NCBI GenBank assembly: GCA_947449575.1
Contig: CANFRV010000006.1
Coordinates: forward strand, 62,001-126,000
Reading direction: 5' to 3'
Length of the DNA stretch: 64,000 bases
Source of the DNA: Flavobacteriales bacterium
Lineage (GTDB): Bacteria > Bacteroidota > Bacteroidia > Flavobacteriales_D > Crocinitomicaceae
Made by a program: the position numbers and the translations under genes. Below the pieces are notes generated by a model that was given only the letters and a program-made list of their open reading frames with translations, did not search any database and was not told where the DNA came from. This document shows, piece after piece, positions 25,860 to 34,352 of this stretch (positions are counted from its first letter, which is position 1; every line of letters starts with the position of its first letter).

Positions 25860-27689
25860 TTATCTTAACAATAATTTTGTTCCAGGTACAAGATTATTAT
25901 TTTTTAGATCATTGATTCTTCTTAAGTCTGCCAATGGGATTTTTGTATTAACAAAAACTCTATATAAGGTTTCTCCTTCTTGTGTAATGTAAAAACCATT
26001 TATTATATTCTTCGCTTGCTCCTCTGAAATAGGAATATTTGTCCTGAAGATCGTTTTTCCATTTGATTTTTTTGCTGTTTTAACAGTTTTGACTGAAGTT
26101 TCTAAAGGGTTTGACGATTCATTTACTGAAGCGATTTCAGCAGCTTCAGCTTCCGTAATGTCAGCAAATCTTTCATCTCCTTCTTTTCTTAAAACAAATT
26201 CTGTTCTACGATTCAATTGATTTTGCTTCTCGGTACACTTCGTTTTTTTGTCGCTGCTTTCACAATCACATTTAGCGATTAAACGAGTTTCACCATATCC
26301 TTTTCCATTAATACGTTCAGGTTTCGTGATTCTTTCTTTGATATATAATGCAGAAGCTTTAGCACGTTTTTTTGATAAAATCATATTTGATTCATCACTT
26401 GCCTGACAATCTGTATGAGAACCTAGTTCAATTTCTATCTCAGGATTATCATTCATTATTTTTACAATTTTATCCAATTCTTTGGCTGCATCCTTACGAA
26501 TTGCAAATTTAGCTACGTCAAAATAAATTGGATTTACGATAAGGTCAACATTTGTAACAGGTGGTTTAGGTTCATTAATTTCTACTGTAACTTCAGCAGT
26601 TTGCCCAATGTTGTCTGTGATAATAGCTGTATATGAGCCTTTTGAAAGATTTCTAGGGTCTTCTTGTTTAGAATTGTTAGACCAAATAATATTATATGGA
26701 GTGACCCCGCCTTCGATTGTTAAATCTATATTCCCATCAGAACCTTGATACGTCGTAACATTAGAAACAACAGCACTTGCTACCAATGGCGGTGGCGGTG
26801 GCGGTGGAAGTATCGTCGCATAGTAGATATCGCTATTTTCGCTTTCTCTGTTACTAGCCCAATATACTTTATTACTTGAATATGAAAAGTAACCGTCAAA
26901 TTTCGGTGAATTAATAGTAGTTCCTAAATTTATTGGAGCTGACCATTCTGTCCAAGAACCTTGTTTCGTGGAATAAAAGATATCAGCATCACCAGAACCT
27001 CCTAGTCCATTACTTGAAAAGAACAAGGTGTCTTTTGTAACGGATAAGAATGGGGAGATTTCAAAGCCAGTAGTATTGATTACATTTCCCATATGAACGG
27101 GAGCAGACCATGCGCTTCCTTCTTTTGTTATAACGTATAAATCTTCTTGTCCAAGCGATCCAGGGCCTTGGTAACTGACAATCATACTATTTTCGTCACT
27201 GCTGATATAGAAACCATATGCATCACCCTCGATATCTAATGTAGGAATTTCTACGTGACTTGGATTTTGATAAGTATCCCCTTTTTTCATTGAAATAGCA
27301 GCCCCTTTTTTGAGGTAATTATTTTTAGCTTGTGACTTAAATTTATCGTACGAATCTAAAACATATACTGAAGATCCATCTTTGCTAAGACCAAAAACTG
27401 CGTTGTGAGATTTATTATTTAATGCATTTATAGGTTCAGATTTCACAAATTCACCATTTTCTTTCAAACTAAACCAAATCTCTCCATTGAGTTCGTTATT
27501 TTCACCAGTAGGTAAAACTCTTGAAAAGTATAATGTAGAACTATCGGAAGAAAATATAGGTAAAGTTTCCTCTGCTTCTGTATTAATACAAGCACCCAAC
27601 CTGACAGGAGCAGAAAAATTTCCCATTTGTGCATTTACTGCAAAACCAAAACCTAAAAGAATTGTGAGTAGAAATAAATTTTTATTCAT
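25860..27689 (-). CDS. Envelope protein: PD40 propeller, SprB-like repeat, OmpA, LysM
   Basis: 609 residues. A signal peptide (1-20) is followed by a WD40-like (PD40) beta-propeller (about 30-290: FSSDSSTLYFSR, DTLFFSSNGLGGSGDADIFY), a seven-proline run (about 294-300), and an SprB-type repeat (about 305-370). The OmpA peptidoglycan-binding domain (about 380-500) has IYFDVAKFAIRKDA and GSHTDCQASDESNMILSKKRA. A C-terminal LysM-like segment (about 560-609, YITQEGETLYRVF) ends the chain. Two cell-wall-binding modules plus a propeller suggest an outer-membrane-to-peptidoglycan link, perhaps supporting T9SS or gliding machinery. It is a monocistronic gene with its own terminator. Confidence 0.88.
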   Translation of the reverse strand: MNKNLFLLTILLGFGFAVNAQMGNFSAPVRLGACINTEAEETLPIFSSDSSTLYFSRVLPTGENNELNGEIWFSLKENGEFVKSEPINALNNKSHNAVFGLSKDGSSVYVLDSYDKFKSQAKNNYLKKGAAISMKKGDTYQNPSHVEIPTLDIEGDAYGFYISSDENSMIVSYQGPGSLGQEDLYVITKEGSAWSAPVHMGNVINTTGFEISPFLSVTKDTLFFSSNGLGGSGDADIFYSTKQGSWTEWSAPINLGTTINSPKFDGYFSYSSNKVYWASNRESENSDIYYATILPPPPPPPLVASAVVSNVTTYQGSDGNIDLTIEGGVTPYNIIWSNNSKQEDPRNLSKGSYTAIITDNIGQTAEVTVEINEPKPPVTNVDLIVNPIYFDVAKFAIRKDAAKELDKIVKIMNDNPEIEIELGSHTDCQASDESNMILSKKRAKASALYIKERITKPERINGKGYGETRLIAKCDCESSDKKTKCTEKQNQLNRRTEFVLRKEGDERFADITEAEAAEIASVNESSNPLETSVKTVKTAKKSNGKTIFRTNIPISEEQAKNIINGFYITQEGETLYRVFVNTKIPLADLRRINDLKNNNLVPGTKLLLR

Positions 27690-28045
27690 TGTAGTTGTTG
27701 TTTATAATCTGGTTTAATATTTTAATTTATTAATTAAAAAACAAGTTTTTACTTAATAATAGTAACTAACATTTTCTCAAATTTTAAAAGAGATCTCTAG
27801 ATTTTCGAAGTTGTGCACTCAAATATCTGATACTTTTCGTTTTACAAATGTATGTAAAACTAAACATTATTGTAGGATCACTTTTAGCAGTTCTGGTTCA
27901 AAAATAAGAAAAAGTTGATTGTAGAGCACGATTTATCGAAAAAAAAAACGATTAATTTTTTAAAAAAGGAAATGGCAAAATCATGAAAGTGAGTGACTAG
28001 GCAGAAAGCAAGTGTTTTTACGTAGAATTTTTTAATCGATTTTTT
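27690..28045. other. 356-base intergenic region
   Basis: Upstream region of the OmpA/LysM gene and downstream region of the hydrolase gene. It is AT-rich, with TACATTTG on the minus strand at 27852-27845 as a possible -7 element, which would give a leader of about 150 bases. I see no ORF, RNA gene or strong hairpin. Confidence 0.4.
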
Positions 28046-28807
28046 TTACCGGAGACAAAATTCTAGGACTGTATTAATGAATTTTATAGGTGATTCAGCG
28101 TGAACCCAATGTCCTGCATCCTCAATTGTGATTAAACTCATATCCGGAAATTGAGTTTCTAATTGATCGAGATCTTCCTCTAAGATATAATTGGAGAGGG
28201 AACCTCTAATAAATAAAGTAGGGAGTAAAATTTCAACGTCAGGAAGTGGAGCAAGGATGTTTTTCATTTCGCGATCCAAAATCGAAATATTCATTCGCCA
28301 CGCTAAACGGTCTTTCTCTTTCCAATAAAGATTTTTTAATAAAAATTGACGAACACCCATGGACGAAATAAAATTGGATAGAATTACTTCGGCTTCATTT
28401 CTAGTATGAATTTTTTCTAAATCAATTGAATATAATCCTTTTAATATTTCAGCATGATGCAATGGATACTCTTTTACGCCAATATCAACAACGATTAATT
28501 TTTCAATGTATTTTGGATGCTTTTGTGTAAATTGTATAGCGGTTTTCCCTCCCATTGAATGGCCTAGTAAAATCACTTTTTTTAAATCTAGGTCTTCGAA
28601 TAGTTCTTCTAAATCTTGGGACATTAATTCATACGAAAATTCATCGCTCCATTCGCTATGACCATGATTTCTTTGATCAACAAGTATTACTCGATAGTAT
28701 TCTGCTAGTTTTTTCGCATGCGTTTGCCAATTATCAGAACTTCCAAAAAGACCATGTAAAATGACCATTGGCTGCCCTTCACCCATTTCTCGAATATGTA
28801 ATTTCAT
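28046..28807 (-). CDS. Alpha/beta-fold hydrolase (YbfF-like esterase)
   Basis: 253 residues with the complete catalytic set: oxyanion region HGLFGSSDNW near the start, nucleophile elbow GHSMGGKTA (Ser near residue 89), and C-terminal His in DAGHWVHAESP. This matches the YbfF/YbaC-type acyl esterase group more than epoxide hydrolases or lipases. It has no signal peptide, so it is cytoplasmic. The natural substrate is unknown. It lies 35 bases downstream of the HMA lipoprotein gene on the same strand and may be co-transcribed. Confidence 0.88.
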   Translation of the reverse strand: MKLHIREMGEGQPMVILHGLFGSSDNWQTHAKKLAEYYRVILVDQRNHGHSEWSDEFSYELMSQDLEELFEDLDLKKVILLGHSMGGKTAIQFTQKHPKYIEKLIVVDIGVKEYPLHHAEILKGLYSIDLEKIHTRNEAEVILSNFISSMGVRQFLLKNLYWKEKDRLAWRMNISILDREMKNILAPLPDVEILLPTLFIRGSLSNYILEEDLDQLETQFPDMSLITIEDAGHWVHAESPIKFINTVLEFCLR

Positions 28808-28842
28808 GAGATAGAATACTTATTATCTTATTCTTTTGGCGA

Positions 28843-29382
28843 TTAATTAACGAAAAATCGAGATAATAGATTTAAAAAATTTGGCATTTCAATTTTTGAG
28901 GTCGAACTTTCTATTTTACAATCTGCACTTTCACTTGCGCAATTTTCAGCTGTAGGACAACTAGATTTTTCTGGGCAACATTTACTAGAAGTTTTAGTGT
29001 TATATTCTTCTGAAGAAGTCGCACCTATTTTAAATTGTTTTTCATTTAATTTTGAAAGAAGTTCTACGATTTTATCGACCGTAATTTTATCCTTGTCAAA
29101 TGCAATTTTTGCGGTATTTGATTTTCTTCCTTCTTTGAAATCAAACTCAACAGAAGAAACCGCATTCGTAGAAAACAATTCCTTTCTAATACTTGCCCCA
29201 CATCCCATAACACAAGTCATTCCTTCTATTTCAATTGAAAGAAGGCGGTTCGATTTTACATCTTTCGGAACTATTTTGCTACTTTCTTTCGGATTACTAA
29301 CGGGTGTTTTTTCTGAAGAACAAGCTCCAAAAAGTAGAAGACTAATTAAAAATAAAATTTGTTTGTTCATCGTAGATTTCAT
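28843..29382 (-). CDS. Heavy-metal-associated (HMA) domain lipoprotein
   Basis: 179 residues. A lipoprotein signal (LFLISLLLFGACSSEK, Cys near residue 21) is followed by a ferredoxin-like HMA domain (about 48-125). Its metal loop reads GMTCVMGCG, with CxxxC spacing rather than the usual CxxC. The C-terminal 45 residues are Cys-rich (KCCPEKSSCP, NCASESADC), giving six more cysteines. It may bind Cu, Zn or Hg in the periplasm (inference). A second Met four codons in is an equally possible start. No metal ATPase gene is adjacent. Confidence 0.82.
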   Translation of the reverse strand: MKSTMNKQILFLISLLLFGACSSEKTPVSNPKESSKIVPKDVKSNRLLSIEIEGMTCVMGCGASIRKELFSTNAVSSVEFDFKEGRKSNTAKIAFDKDKITVDKIVELLSKLNEKQFKIGATSSEEYNTKTSSKCCPEKSSCPTAENCASESADCKIESSTSKIEMPNFLNLLSRFFVN

Positions 29383-29715
29383 TTTAAATAATAGTAAACC
29401 TTTGAAATAGATTTATTCTCATGTAAAAGTAATTGATTCAATCGTCATTTTAAATAAAAAGATGTTAAAAAATGCAATAAATGGATCTTTGCGCGCTAAG
29501 CTAAGTGATTGAGAATATATTTAGAAGACGATAATTCATCCTGTTACTCTTTAGAATGTTCCTAATTATTGATTAACGCATTTATATTCAGTGTTTTGAT
29601 TCTAATATAAAAAAGTACAATTCCTTTTTGCAAGAGATTTTAAGATGACATAGTCACATTTGACTTTGAGAGGATTACCATATTTTTTTTTAACTTTGTA
29701 CCTTAAATTCCATTC
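29383..29715. other. 333-base divergent intergenic region before engB
   Basis: AT-rich promoter region between the HMA lipoprotein gene (minus) and engB (plus). The engB promoter is placed at 29665-29698. No ORF or RNA gene is visible in the rest. Confidence 0.45.
29665..29698 (+). promoter_or_regulatory. Putative Bacteroidota-type promoter of engB
   Basis: TTTG at 29665-29668 and TAACTTTG at 29691-29698 are separated by 22 bases, fitting the -33 TTTG / -7 TAnnTTTG pattern. The start codon follows 17 bases after the -7 element. Confidence 0.55.
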
Positions 29716-30327
29716 ATGATTATTAAAGAAGCAACTTTCGTAGTTTCCAACTCCGATTACAGATTATGTCCAACTGATGGGAAACCTGAATTTGCCTTTA
29801 TTGGTCGATCCAATGTGGGAAAATCCTCTTTAATAAATATGTTAACGGGGAATAAAAAATTAGCTAAAACTTCTGGAACACCGGGAAAAACGCAATTAAT
29901 TAATCATTTCGAAATCAACAAGGAATGGTATTTAGTCGATTTGCCAGGATATGGTTTCGCGAAGGCATCAAAACAAGCACGTGTTAAATGGGAAATATTT
30001 ATTTCTGAATATTTGATTAATCGTGATTCGTTGATGAATGTTTTTGTGCTGATTGATTCAAGGTTAGAACCTCAGCAAATTGATTTAGAATTCATGAATT
30101 GGTGCGGTCAAAAGCAAATCCCATTTTGCATTGTATTTACTAAAATTGACAAAATTTCAAGTTCTGTTTTAGGGAAAAATCTAGCGAAATATAAAAAAGA
30201 AATGCTTAAATCTTGGGATGAAATACCACCCGTATATACTAGCTCAAGTGAATCTGCTTTCGGAAAAGAAAAAATATTAAATTATATTGATTTGATAAAT
30301 GTTTCTTTGAAAGAAGTGAAAAAATAG
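29716..30327 (+). CDS. engB: Ribosome biogenesis GTPase EngB (YihA/YsxC)
   Basis: 203 residues, normal length. The Ras-like GTPase motifs are intact: G1 GRSNVGKSSL, G3 DLPGYGFAK, G4 TKID and the G5-like SSSES. EngB assists late assembly of the 50S subunit in the cytoplasm and is essential in many bacteria. It is monocistronic, facing a convergent BI-1-family gene. Confidence 0.96.
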   Translation: MIIKEATFVVSNSDYRLCPTDGKPEFAFIGRSNVGKSSLINMLTGNKKLAKTSGTPGKTQLINHFEINKEWYLVDLPGYGFAKASKQARVKWEIFISEYLINRDSLMNVFVLIDSRLEPQQIDLEFMNWCGQKQIPFCIVFTKIDKISSSVLGKNLAKYKKEMLKSWDEIPPVYTSSSESAFGKEKILNYIDLINVSLKEVKK

Positions 30328-30395
30328 TAGTCATTGTGCATCATTTTTTGATTTAGCAAAGCCAACTTTTTCCTAGCACAAAACTGCATAAAAAA

Positions 30396-30418
30396 GGGAA
30401 GACTGTTTTAGTCCTCCC
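30396..30418 (-). terminator. Rho-independent terminator of the BI-1-family gene
   Basis: GGGAAGACT (30396-30404) pairs with AGTCCTCCC (30410-30418) with one A-C mismatch. On the minus strand it is followed by a six-T run (the A run at 30390-30395). Confidence 0.75.
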
Positions 30419-30442
30419 AATGTATTAATTATAGTATTATTA

Positions 30443-31156
30443 TTAATTTCTTCCGCCCAATAATCTTAGAAGAGAAAGAAATAAATTTACAAATAATATA
30501 TAAAGTGTTAAACCACCAATAAGCGACAATTTTTGCCTGTTAACACTATCAATTTCAGTGTTTTGAGAAATTTCCTTTAGCTTTTGCATATGATACGCAG
30601 TCAATCCTGTAAAGATAAATACGCCAATCACAGCGATAATAAAACCCATCGTGTCACTTTTCATAAAAACATTGACAATACCTGCAATAAAAATACCGAT
30701 GAAAGCCATATACAGCATACTCCCCATTTTTGTTAAGTCCGTTTTTGTGGTAAAGCCTAAAATAGCCATCGCCGCAAATGCACCCGCAGTAACAAAGAAA
30801 GTGGACGCCAACGTAGGAAGATCATACACCAGAAAAATAACACTTAAACTCACACCCATTAAAGCAGAATAGGCAATAAAAAGGACTAAAAGTAAACCAA
30901 AAGAGAGCCGTTGATAGGCCATTTGAATTATTAACCCTAATCCTATAGGCGCAAGCGCGACTACCCAAAAAAGAGGAGATATTCCTCCGGAGGCAGTAAC
31001 AAAATTAGAATAAAAGAATTCAGGTGTTCCGCAGTAAGAAGCTAAAATTCCAGAAATAGCTAAAGCACCAAACATATAACCATACACATTTCTAAAAAAC
31101 TCTCTCGAGATTTCTTTGGTTAATGCTCCTTGTTGTTGATCGATAATTTCACTCAT
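30443..31156 (-). CDS. Bax inhibitor-1/YccA family membrane protein
   Basis: 237 residues with seven predicted transmembrane helices and the family features: an N-terminal cytoplasmic tail, FFRNVYGYMFGALAISG in the first helix, and a C-terminal Asp-containing helix region (NTEIDSVNRQKLSLIGGLTLY). Bacterial members (YbhL, YetJ) are pH-sensitive Ca2+ leak channels or FtsH-associated proteins in the inner membrane; the physiological role here is unknown. It lies 21 bases downstream of folE on the same strand. Confidence 0.92.
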   Translation of the reverse strand: MSEIIDQQQGALTKEISREFFRNVYGYMFGALAISGILASYCGTPEFFYSNFVTASGGISPLFWVVALAPIGLGLIIQMAYQRLSFGLLLVLFIAYSALMGVSLSVIFLVYDLPTLASTFFVTAGAFAAMAILGFTTKTDLTKMGSMLYMAFIGIFIAGIVNVFMKSDTMGFIIAVIGVFIFTGLTAYHMQKLKEISQNTEIDSVNRQKLSLIGGLTLYILFVNLFLSLLRLLGGRN

Positions 31157-31177
31157 AATTTCTATGTTTTTAAAGTG

Positions 31178-31768
31178 TTAATGTAATTTAGACATTACTA
31201 AGCTAATAAATTCTTTTCTTGTAGCATCATTTTTCATAAATAATCCTGTAAAAGCGCTTGAAGTTGTAGAAGAATTTTGTTTTTGAACCCCTCTCATTGC
31301 CATACACATGTGCGTGCATTCAATAACAACTGCCACTCCTTTTGGTCTTAATGTGCGTTGAATACAATCTCTTATTTCGATGGTCAAGCGCTCTTGTACC
31401 TGCAATCTTCTTGCATAGGCGTCAACAATGCGAGGGATTTTACTTAAGCCTACAATCGTTCCGTTGGGAATATAAGCGATGTGTGCTTTCCCGAAAAAAG
31501 GAAGCATGTGATGTTCGCACATTGAATAGATTTCAATATCTTTTACGATGACCATTTCAGAATATTCTTCTTTGAATAGAGCTGACTTTAATATCTCGTC
31601 TGGATTTAAATCATATCCATGCGTTAAAAATTGTAAGGCCTTTGCAACGCGTTCAGGTGTTTTTAATAAACCTTCTCTGTTGGAGTCTTCACCTATTTTT
31701 TCTAGTATATCTTGATAATGAGAAGCTATTTTCTCGGTTATCTGATCGTTGGGTTCAAAATTTTTCAT
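31178..31768 (-). CDS. folE: GTP cyclohydrolase I
   Basis: 196 residues, full length. It converts GTP to 7,8-dihydroneopterin triphosphate, the first step to folate and other pterins. Zinc ligands are present in the [10 protein letters not shown] segment (Cys and His) and in [10 protein letters not shown] (Cys). The [26 protein letters not shown] and ASSAF-like (STTSSAFTG) segments are all typical. It is the first gene of a probable two-gene unit with the BI-1-family gene. Confidence 0.97.
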   Translation of the reverse strand: MKNFEPNDQITEKIASHYQDILEKIGEDSNREGLLKTPERVAKALQFLTHGYDLNPDEILKSALFKEEYSEMVIVKDIEIYSMCEHHMLPFFGKAHIAYIPNGTIVGLSKIPRIVDAYARRLQVQERLTIEIRDCIQRTLRPKGVAVVIECTHMCMAMRGVQKQNSSTTSSAFTGLFMKNDATRKEFISLVMSKLH

Positions 31769-31851
31769 TTTAGCGCATTAAATAAGGTACAAATATACTT
31801 ATTTTGAATGATATTAATCCCCTAAAGCCTTATCTCTAGTTTCAAATCCCT

Positions 31852-31859
31852 TATATTTG
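31852..31859 (+). promoter_or_regulatory. Putative Bacteroidota -7 element
   Basis: TATATTTG fits TAnnTTTG and ends only seven bases before the ATG at 31867, implying a very short or absent leader. No -33 TTTG is seen. Confidence 0.4.
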
Positions 31860-31866
31860 CAGAATC

Positions 31867-32595
31867 ATGGAAGAAAGAATAGATAAAATATTGGTTCAGC
31901 GTAATTTAGTTGAAACAAGAGTGAGAGCGGAAGAAGTAATTTCAGAAGTAGGAGTGAAGGTAAATGGTAAATTAATCAATAAACCGGGTAAAAAATTTGC
32001 TCTAGATTGTAAAATAGAATTAGTTTCAGAAGAATTTCCTTGGATCTCCAGAGAATCATTAAAGTTAGTAGAAGCGCTGAATAAATGGAAAATAGATGTT
32101 ACAAAGGGCGTTTTTTTAGATGTTGATTGCTCAAAAGGCGATTTCACAGATGTTCTATTAACTAAAGGAGCAAAAAAAGTATATTCAATTGATTCAGTGA
32201 AAGACTCTTTAGATCAAAAATTAAAAAATGATGCTCGGATTGTCGATTATACGGGGAAACATTTGCGAGAATTGACGGGAAATAATATTCATGATAAATT
32301 AGATGGTTGCGTAATTAATGAGTCTATCTTATCTATGGGTAAAATTTTACCTTTTATTCACCCGTTCTTAAAAGAAAATGCATTCGTTGTAGCAGTAATA
32401 AAACCTCAATTTGAAGTGACGAAAGAGAATTTAAAAAATAATGGTTCTGTGCGAAACACTTTGGGATATGAAGAAATGTTTGAAAATTTGAAAGAAATTG
32501 GGCTAACCAACAATTTGAAACACGTTGCTCATATAGATTCTCCAATTATTGGAAGAGAAGGCCAACATGAATTTATAATGCTATTTCGTAAGTAA
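31867..32595 (+). CDS. TlyA-family S4/FtsJ protein with degenerate methyltransferase motifs
   Basis: 242 residues with the TlyA layout: an N-terminal S4 RNA-binding domain (about 1-60, ERIDKILVQRNLVETRVRAEE) and an FtsJ-like Rossmann domain (about 62-242). TlyA enzymes 2'-O-methylate rRNA cytidines. Here SAM motif I, normally DVGASTGGFTD, reads DVDCSKGDFTD. The catalytic segment normally DVSFISL reads NESILSM, replacing the catalytic Asp with Asn. The later IKPQFE and GREGQHEF motifs are kept. The chain is otherwise full length and unbroken. Activity is doubtful; it could be an RNA-binding paralogue. Confidence 0.85.
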   Translation: MEERIDKILVQRNLVETRVRAEEVISEVGVKVNGKLINKPGKKFALDCKIELVSEEFPWISRESLKLVEALNKWKIDVTKGVFLDVDCSKGDFTDVLLTKGAKKVYSIDSVKDSLDQKLKNDARIVDYTGKHLRELTGNNIHDKLDGCVINESILSMGKILPFIHPFLKENAFVVAVIKPQFEVTKENLKNNGSVRNTLGYEEMFENLKEIGLTNNLKHVAHIDSPIIGREGQHEFIMLFRK

Positions 32596-32601
32596 TATTT
32601 A

Positions 32602-33177
32602 TTATTCGAAACAATTGCAAGGCGCATCAAAGTCGATTTTCATCCAGCTTAATTTTTCCGCCCATGATTTTTGGAATTTTGGGCCATGTAAAACGCCTCT
32701 AGCGTCTATGTGTTTCAAATTTTTCATCGTCAGAAGTACATCTGGAAAAGTAGCCACTGGTGTCGCCCAAATATCTAAAAATTCTAGTTGTGATAATTTT
32801 CCAATTGAAAAAGGAATCACTGCGAAATTATTTCGATTCATGATGAGTTCCTTTAATGCCGGCAGACGGCAAATAACCAAAGGGAATTCCTCCAAATTAT
32901 TTTTCTCCATATTTAAAATTTCTAGTTGAGAAAAGACTTCAAAAGAATCTGGTAAATGATGTAATTTATTTTTACCCAAATTTAAATTTTTTAGATGTAC
33001 AAACTTCATTAATTCGGTGGGCAGAGAATCTATTCTTTCCTTTTCAAAAGAAATGGAGAAAATCGAATCAGGATTTAGTCCCTTTGCTTCTTCCCAAGAA
33101 TATGTTTTGAAATTTGTCTGCGCTATAAATGCATTATTTATGAGCAAAAGAAGCAAACTCACGACTAATTTTTTCAT
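32602..33177 (-). CDS. Small secreted leucine-rich repeat protein
   Basis: 191 residues. A signal peptide (1-19, LLLLLINNAFIAQ) is followed by about five LRR units of 22-23 residues (about 60-165: LKNLNLGKNKLHHLP, LEILNMEKNNLEEFP, LKELIMNRNNFAVIP, LEFLDIWATPVATFP, LKHIDARGVLHGP). The end is DFDAPCNCFE with two close cysteines. It probably mediates protein contacts in the envelope or outside; no partner is evident. Its first 44 bases overlap the end of ribF on the same strand, in another frame. The signal peptide makes a later start unlikely, so the overlap seems real. Confidence 0.82.
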   Translation of the reverse strand: MKKLVVSLLLLLINNAFIAQTNFKTYSWEEAKGLNPDSIFSISFEKERIDSLPTELMKFVHLKNLNLGKNKLHHLPDSFEVFSQLEILNMEKNNLEEFPLVICRLPALKELIMNRNNFAVIPFSIGKLSQLEFLDIWATPVATFPDVLLTMKNLKHIDARGVLHGPKFQKSWAEKLSWMKIDFDAPCNCFE

Positions 33178-34078
33178 CTTTATGAAGTTGGGTTTTTAAA
33201 TCATCTAAGGAATTAAATTTTATTTCCTCTCTGATATGCGACAAAAAGCGCACCTTAATTTTCGAATCATAAATATCGCCCTTAAAATCAAAAATATTCA
33301 CTTCGATGGAAGGGGAAAGTTGAGCACCCACTGTAGGTCGCACACCAATATTTAACATACCTATTAAAGAGGGAGAATTTGGTAATTCAATTTCAACGGC
33401 ATAAACACCTGTTTTTGGAATTATTTTTATGTCACTTTCAATGAAAATATTTGCTGTTGGAAATCCAATTGTTCGTCCTAGTTGATTTCCTTTTACTACT
33501 GTGCCGTTCAGTTCAAAAGATTCACCTAAGTATCTATTTGCGATTTCCATATTTCCTTGTTCAATCGCATTTCGAATTTTTGTTGAACTTATATTTACTT
33601 CATCAATTTCTTGAGCGAGAATTTCAATCACTTCAAAATTGTATATTTTCGAAATATTTTTTAAAAAAAGTAATGTACCTTCTCTATTTTTCCCAAATTG
33701 ATGGTCGTGTCCAATAACTAATTTTTTGACCTTTAATTTACCTACTAAATAGTCGCGAACAAATTCGGTAGCGGTTAAGTTGGAAAAATCGGTTGTGAAA
33801 GGTTGAATAATGACATTTCGTAACCCATTATTTTTTAATTTTTCTAGTTTTTCTTCTTGTGTTTGAATCAATTTTAATCCATGTGTTTCCGGCGAAATCA
33901 CCATTCGAGGATGTGGGTAAAAAGTAAATAAAACGGACTCACCCCCAATTTTTTCTGCTTCCTGATTTAGTTGTTGCAGAATTTTTTGATGCCCAATATG
34001 AACACCATCAAAAGTTCCAATAGTCAAAACAGGATTCTTAATTGAAGTTAGGTCTTCGAAACCTTGAAAAATTCTCAT
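33134..34078 (-). CDS. ribF: Bifunctional riboflavin kinase/FAD synthetase
   Basis: 314 residues. The N-terminal FAD-synthetase (nucleotidyltransferase) domain has GTFDGVHIGHQKIL and the ISSTK signature. The C-terminal riboflavin kinase domain has GRTIGFPTANI and NIGVRPTVG. It makes FMN and then FAD from riboflavin and ATP in the cytoplasm. Length is normal. It overlaps the LRR gene downstream by 44 bases, so the two are likely co-transcribed. Confidence 0.96.
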   Translation of the reverse strand: MRIFQGFEDLTSIKNPVLTIGTFDGVHIGHQKILQQLNQEAEKIGGESVLFTFYPHPRMVISPETHGLKLIQTQEEKLEKLKNNGLRNVIIQPFTTDFSNLTATEFVRDYLVGKLKVKKLVIGHDHQFGKNREGTLLFLKNISKIYNFEVIEILAQEIDEVNISSTKIRNAIEQGNMEIANRYLGESFELNGTVVKGNQLGRTIGFPTANIFIESDIKIIPKTGVYAVEIELPNSPSLIGMLNIGVRPTVGAQLSPSIEVNIFDFKGDIYDSKIKVRFLSHIREEIKFNSLDDLKTQLHKDEKISREFASFAHK

Positions 34079-34352
34079 TTACATTTTAGTAATATAACAC
34101 TGCAAAATTAAACAAAACAAGTCAGTTTTTTCTATCTTCTGCTAAAAGAGCAATTTATTTTTAATGAACAATAGTTTTTACTTGTAAAAGGAGCTGCAAT
34201 GTTAAATAAAAATAAATTCCATTCACTACCTTTGTTAACGAACGTTAAAAAGTTTTTTAAATAAAGTTTTACTGATAGTGTGCTATGAAATAGTTTTTAT
34301 ATATATTTACCTTTTTTCAGGCAAACAATAGTTTAATAAATAAACTGTACTT

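Noticed and set aside
28997-29410. 137-codon plus-strand ORF
   Set aside because: Antisense shadow of the HMA lipoprotein gene, whose lipobox and HMA loop support the minus strand.
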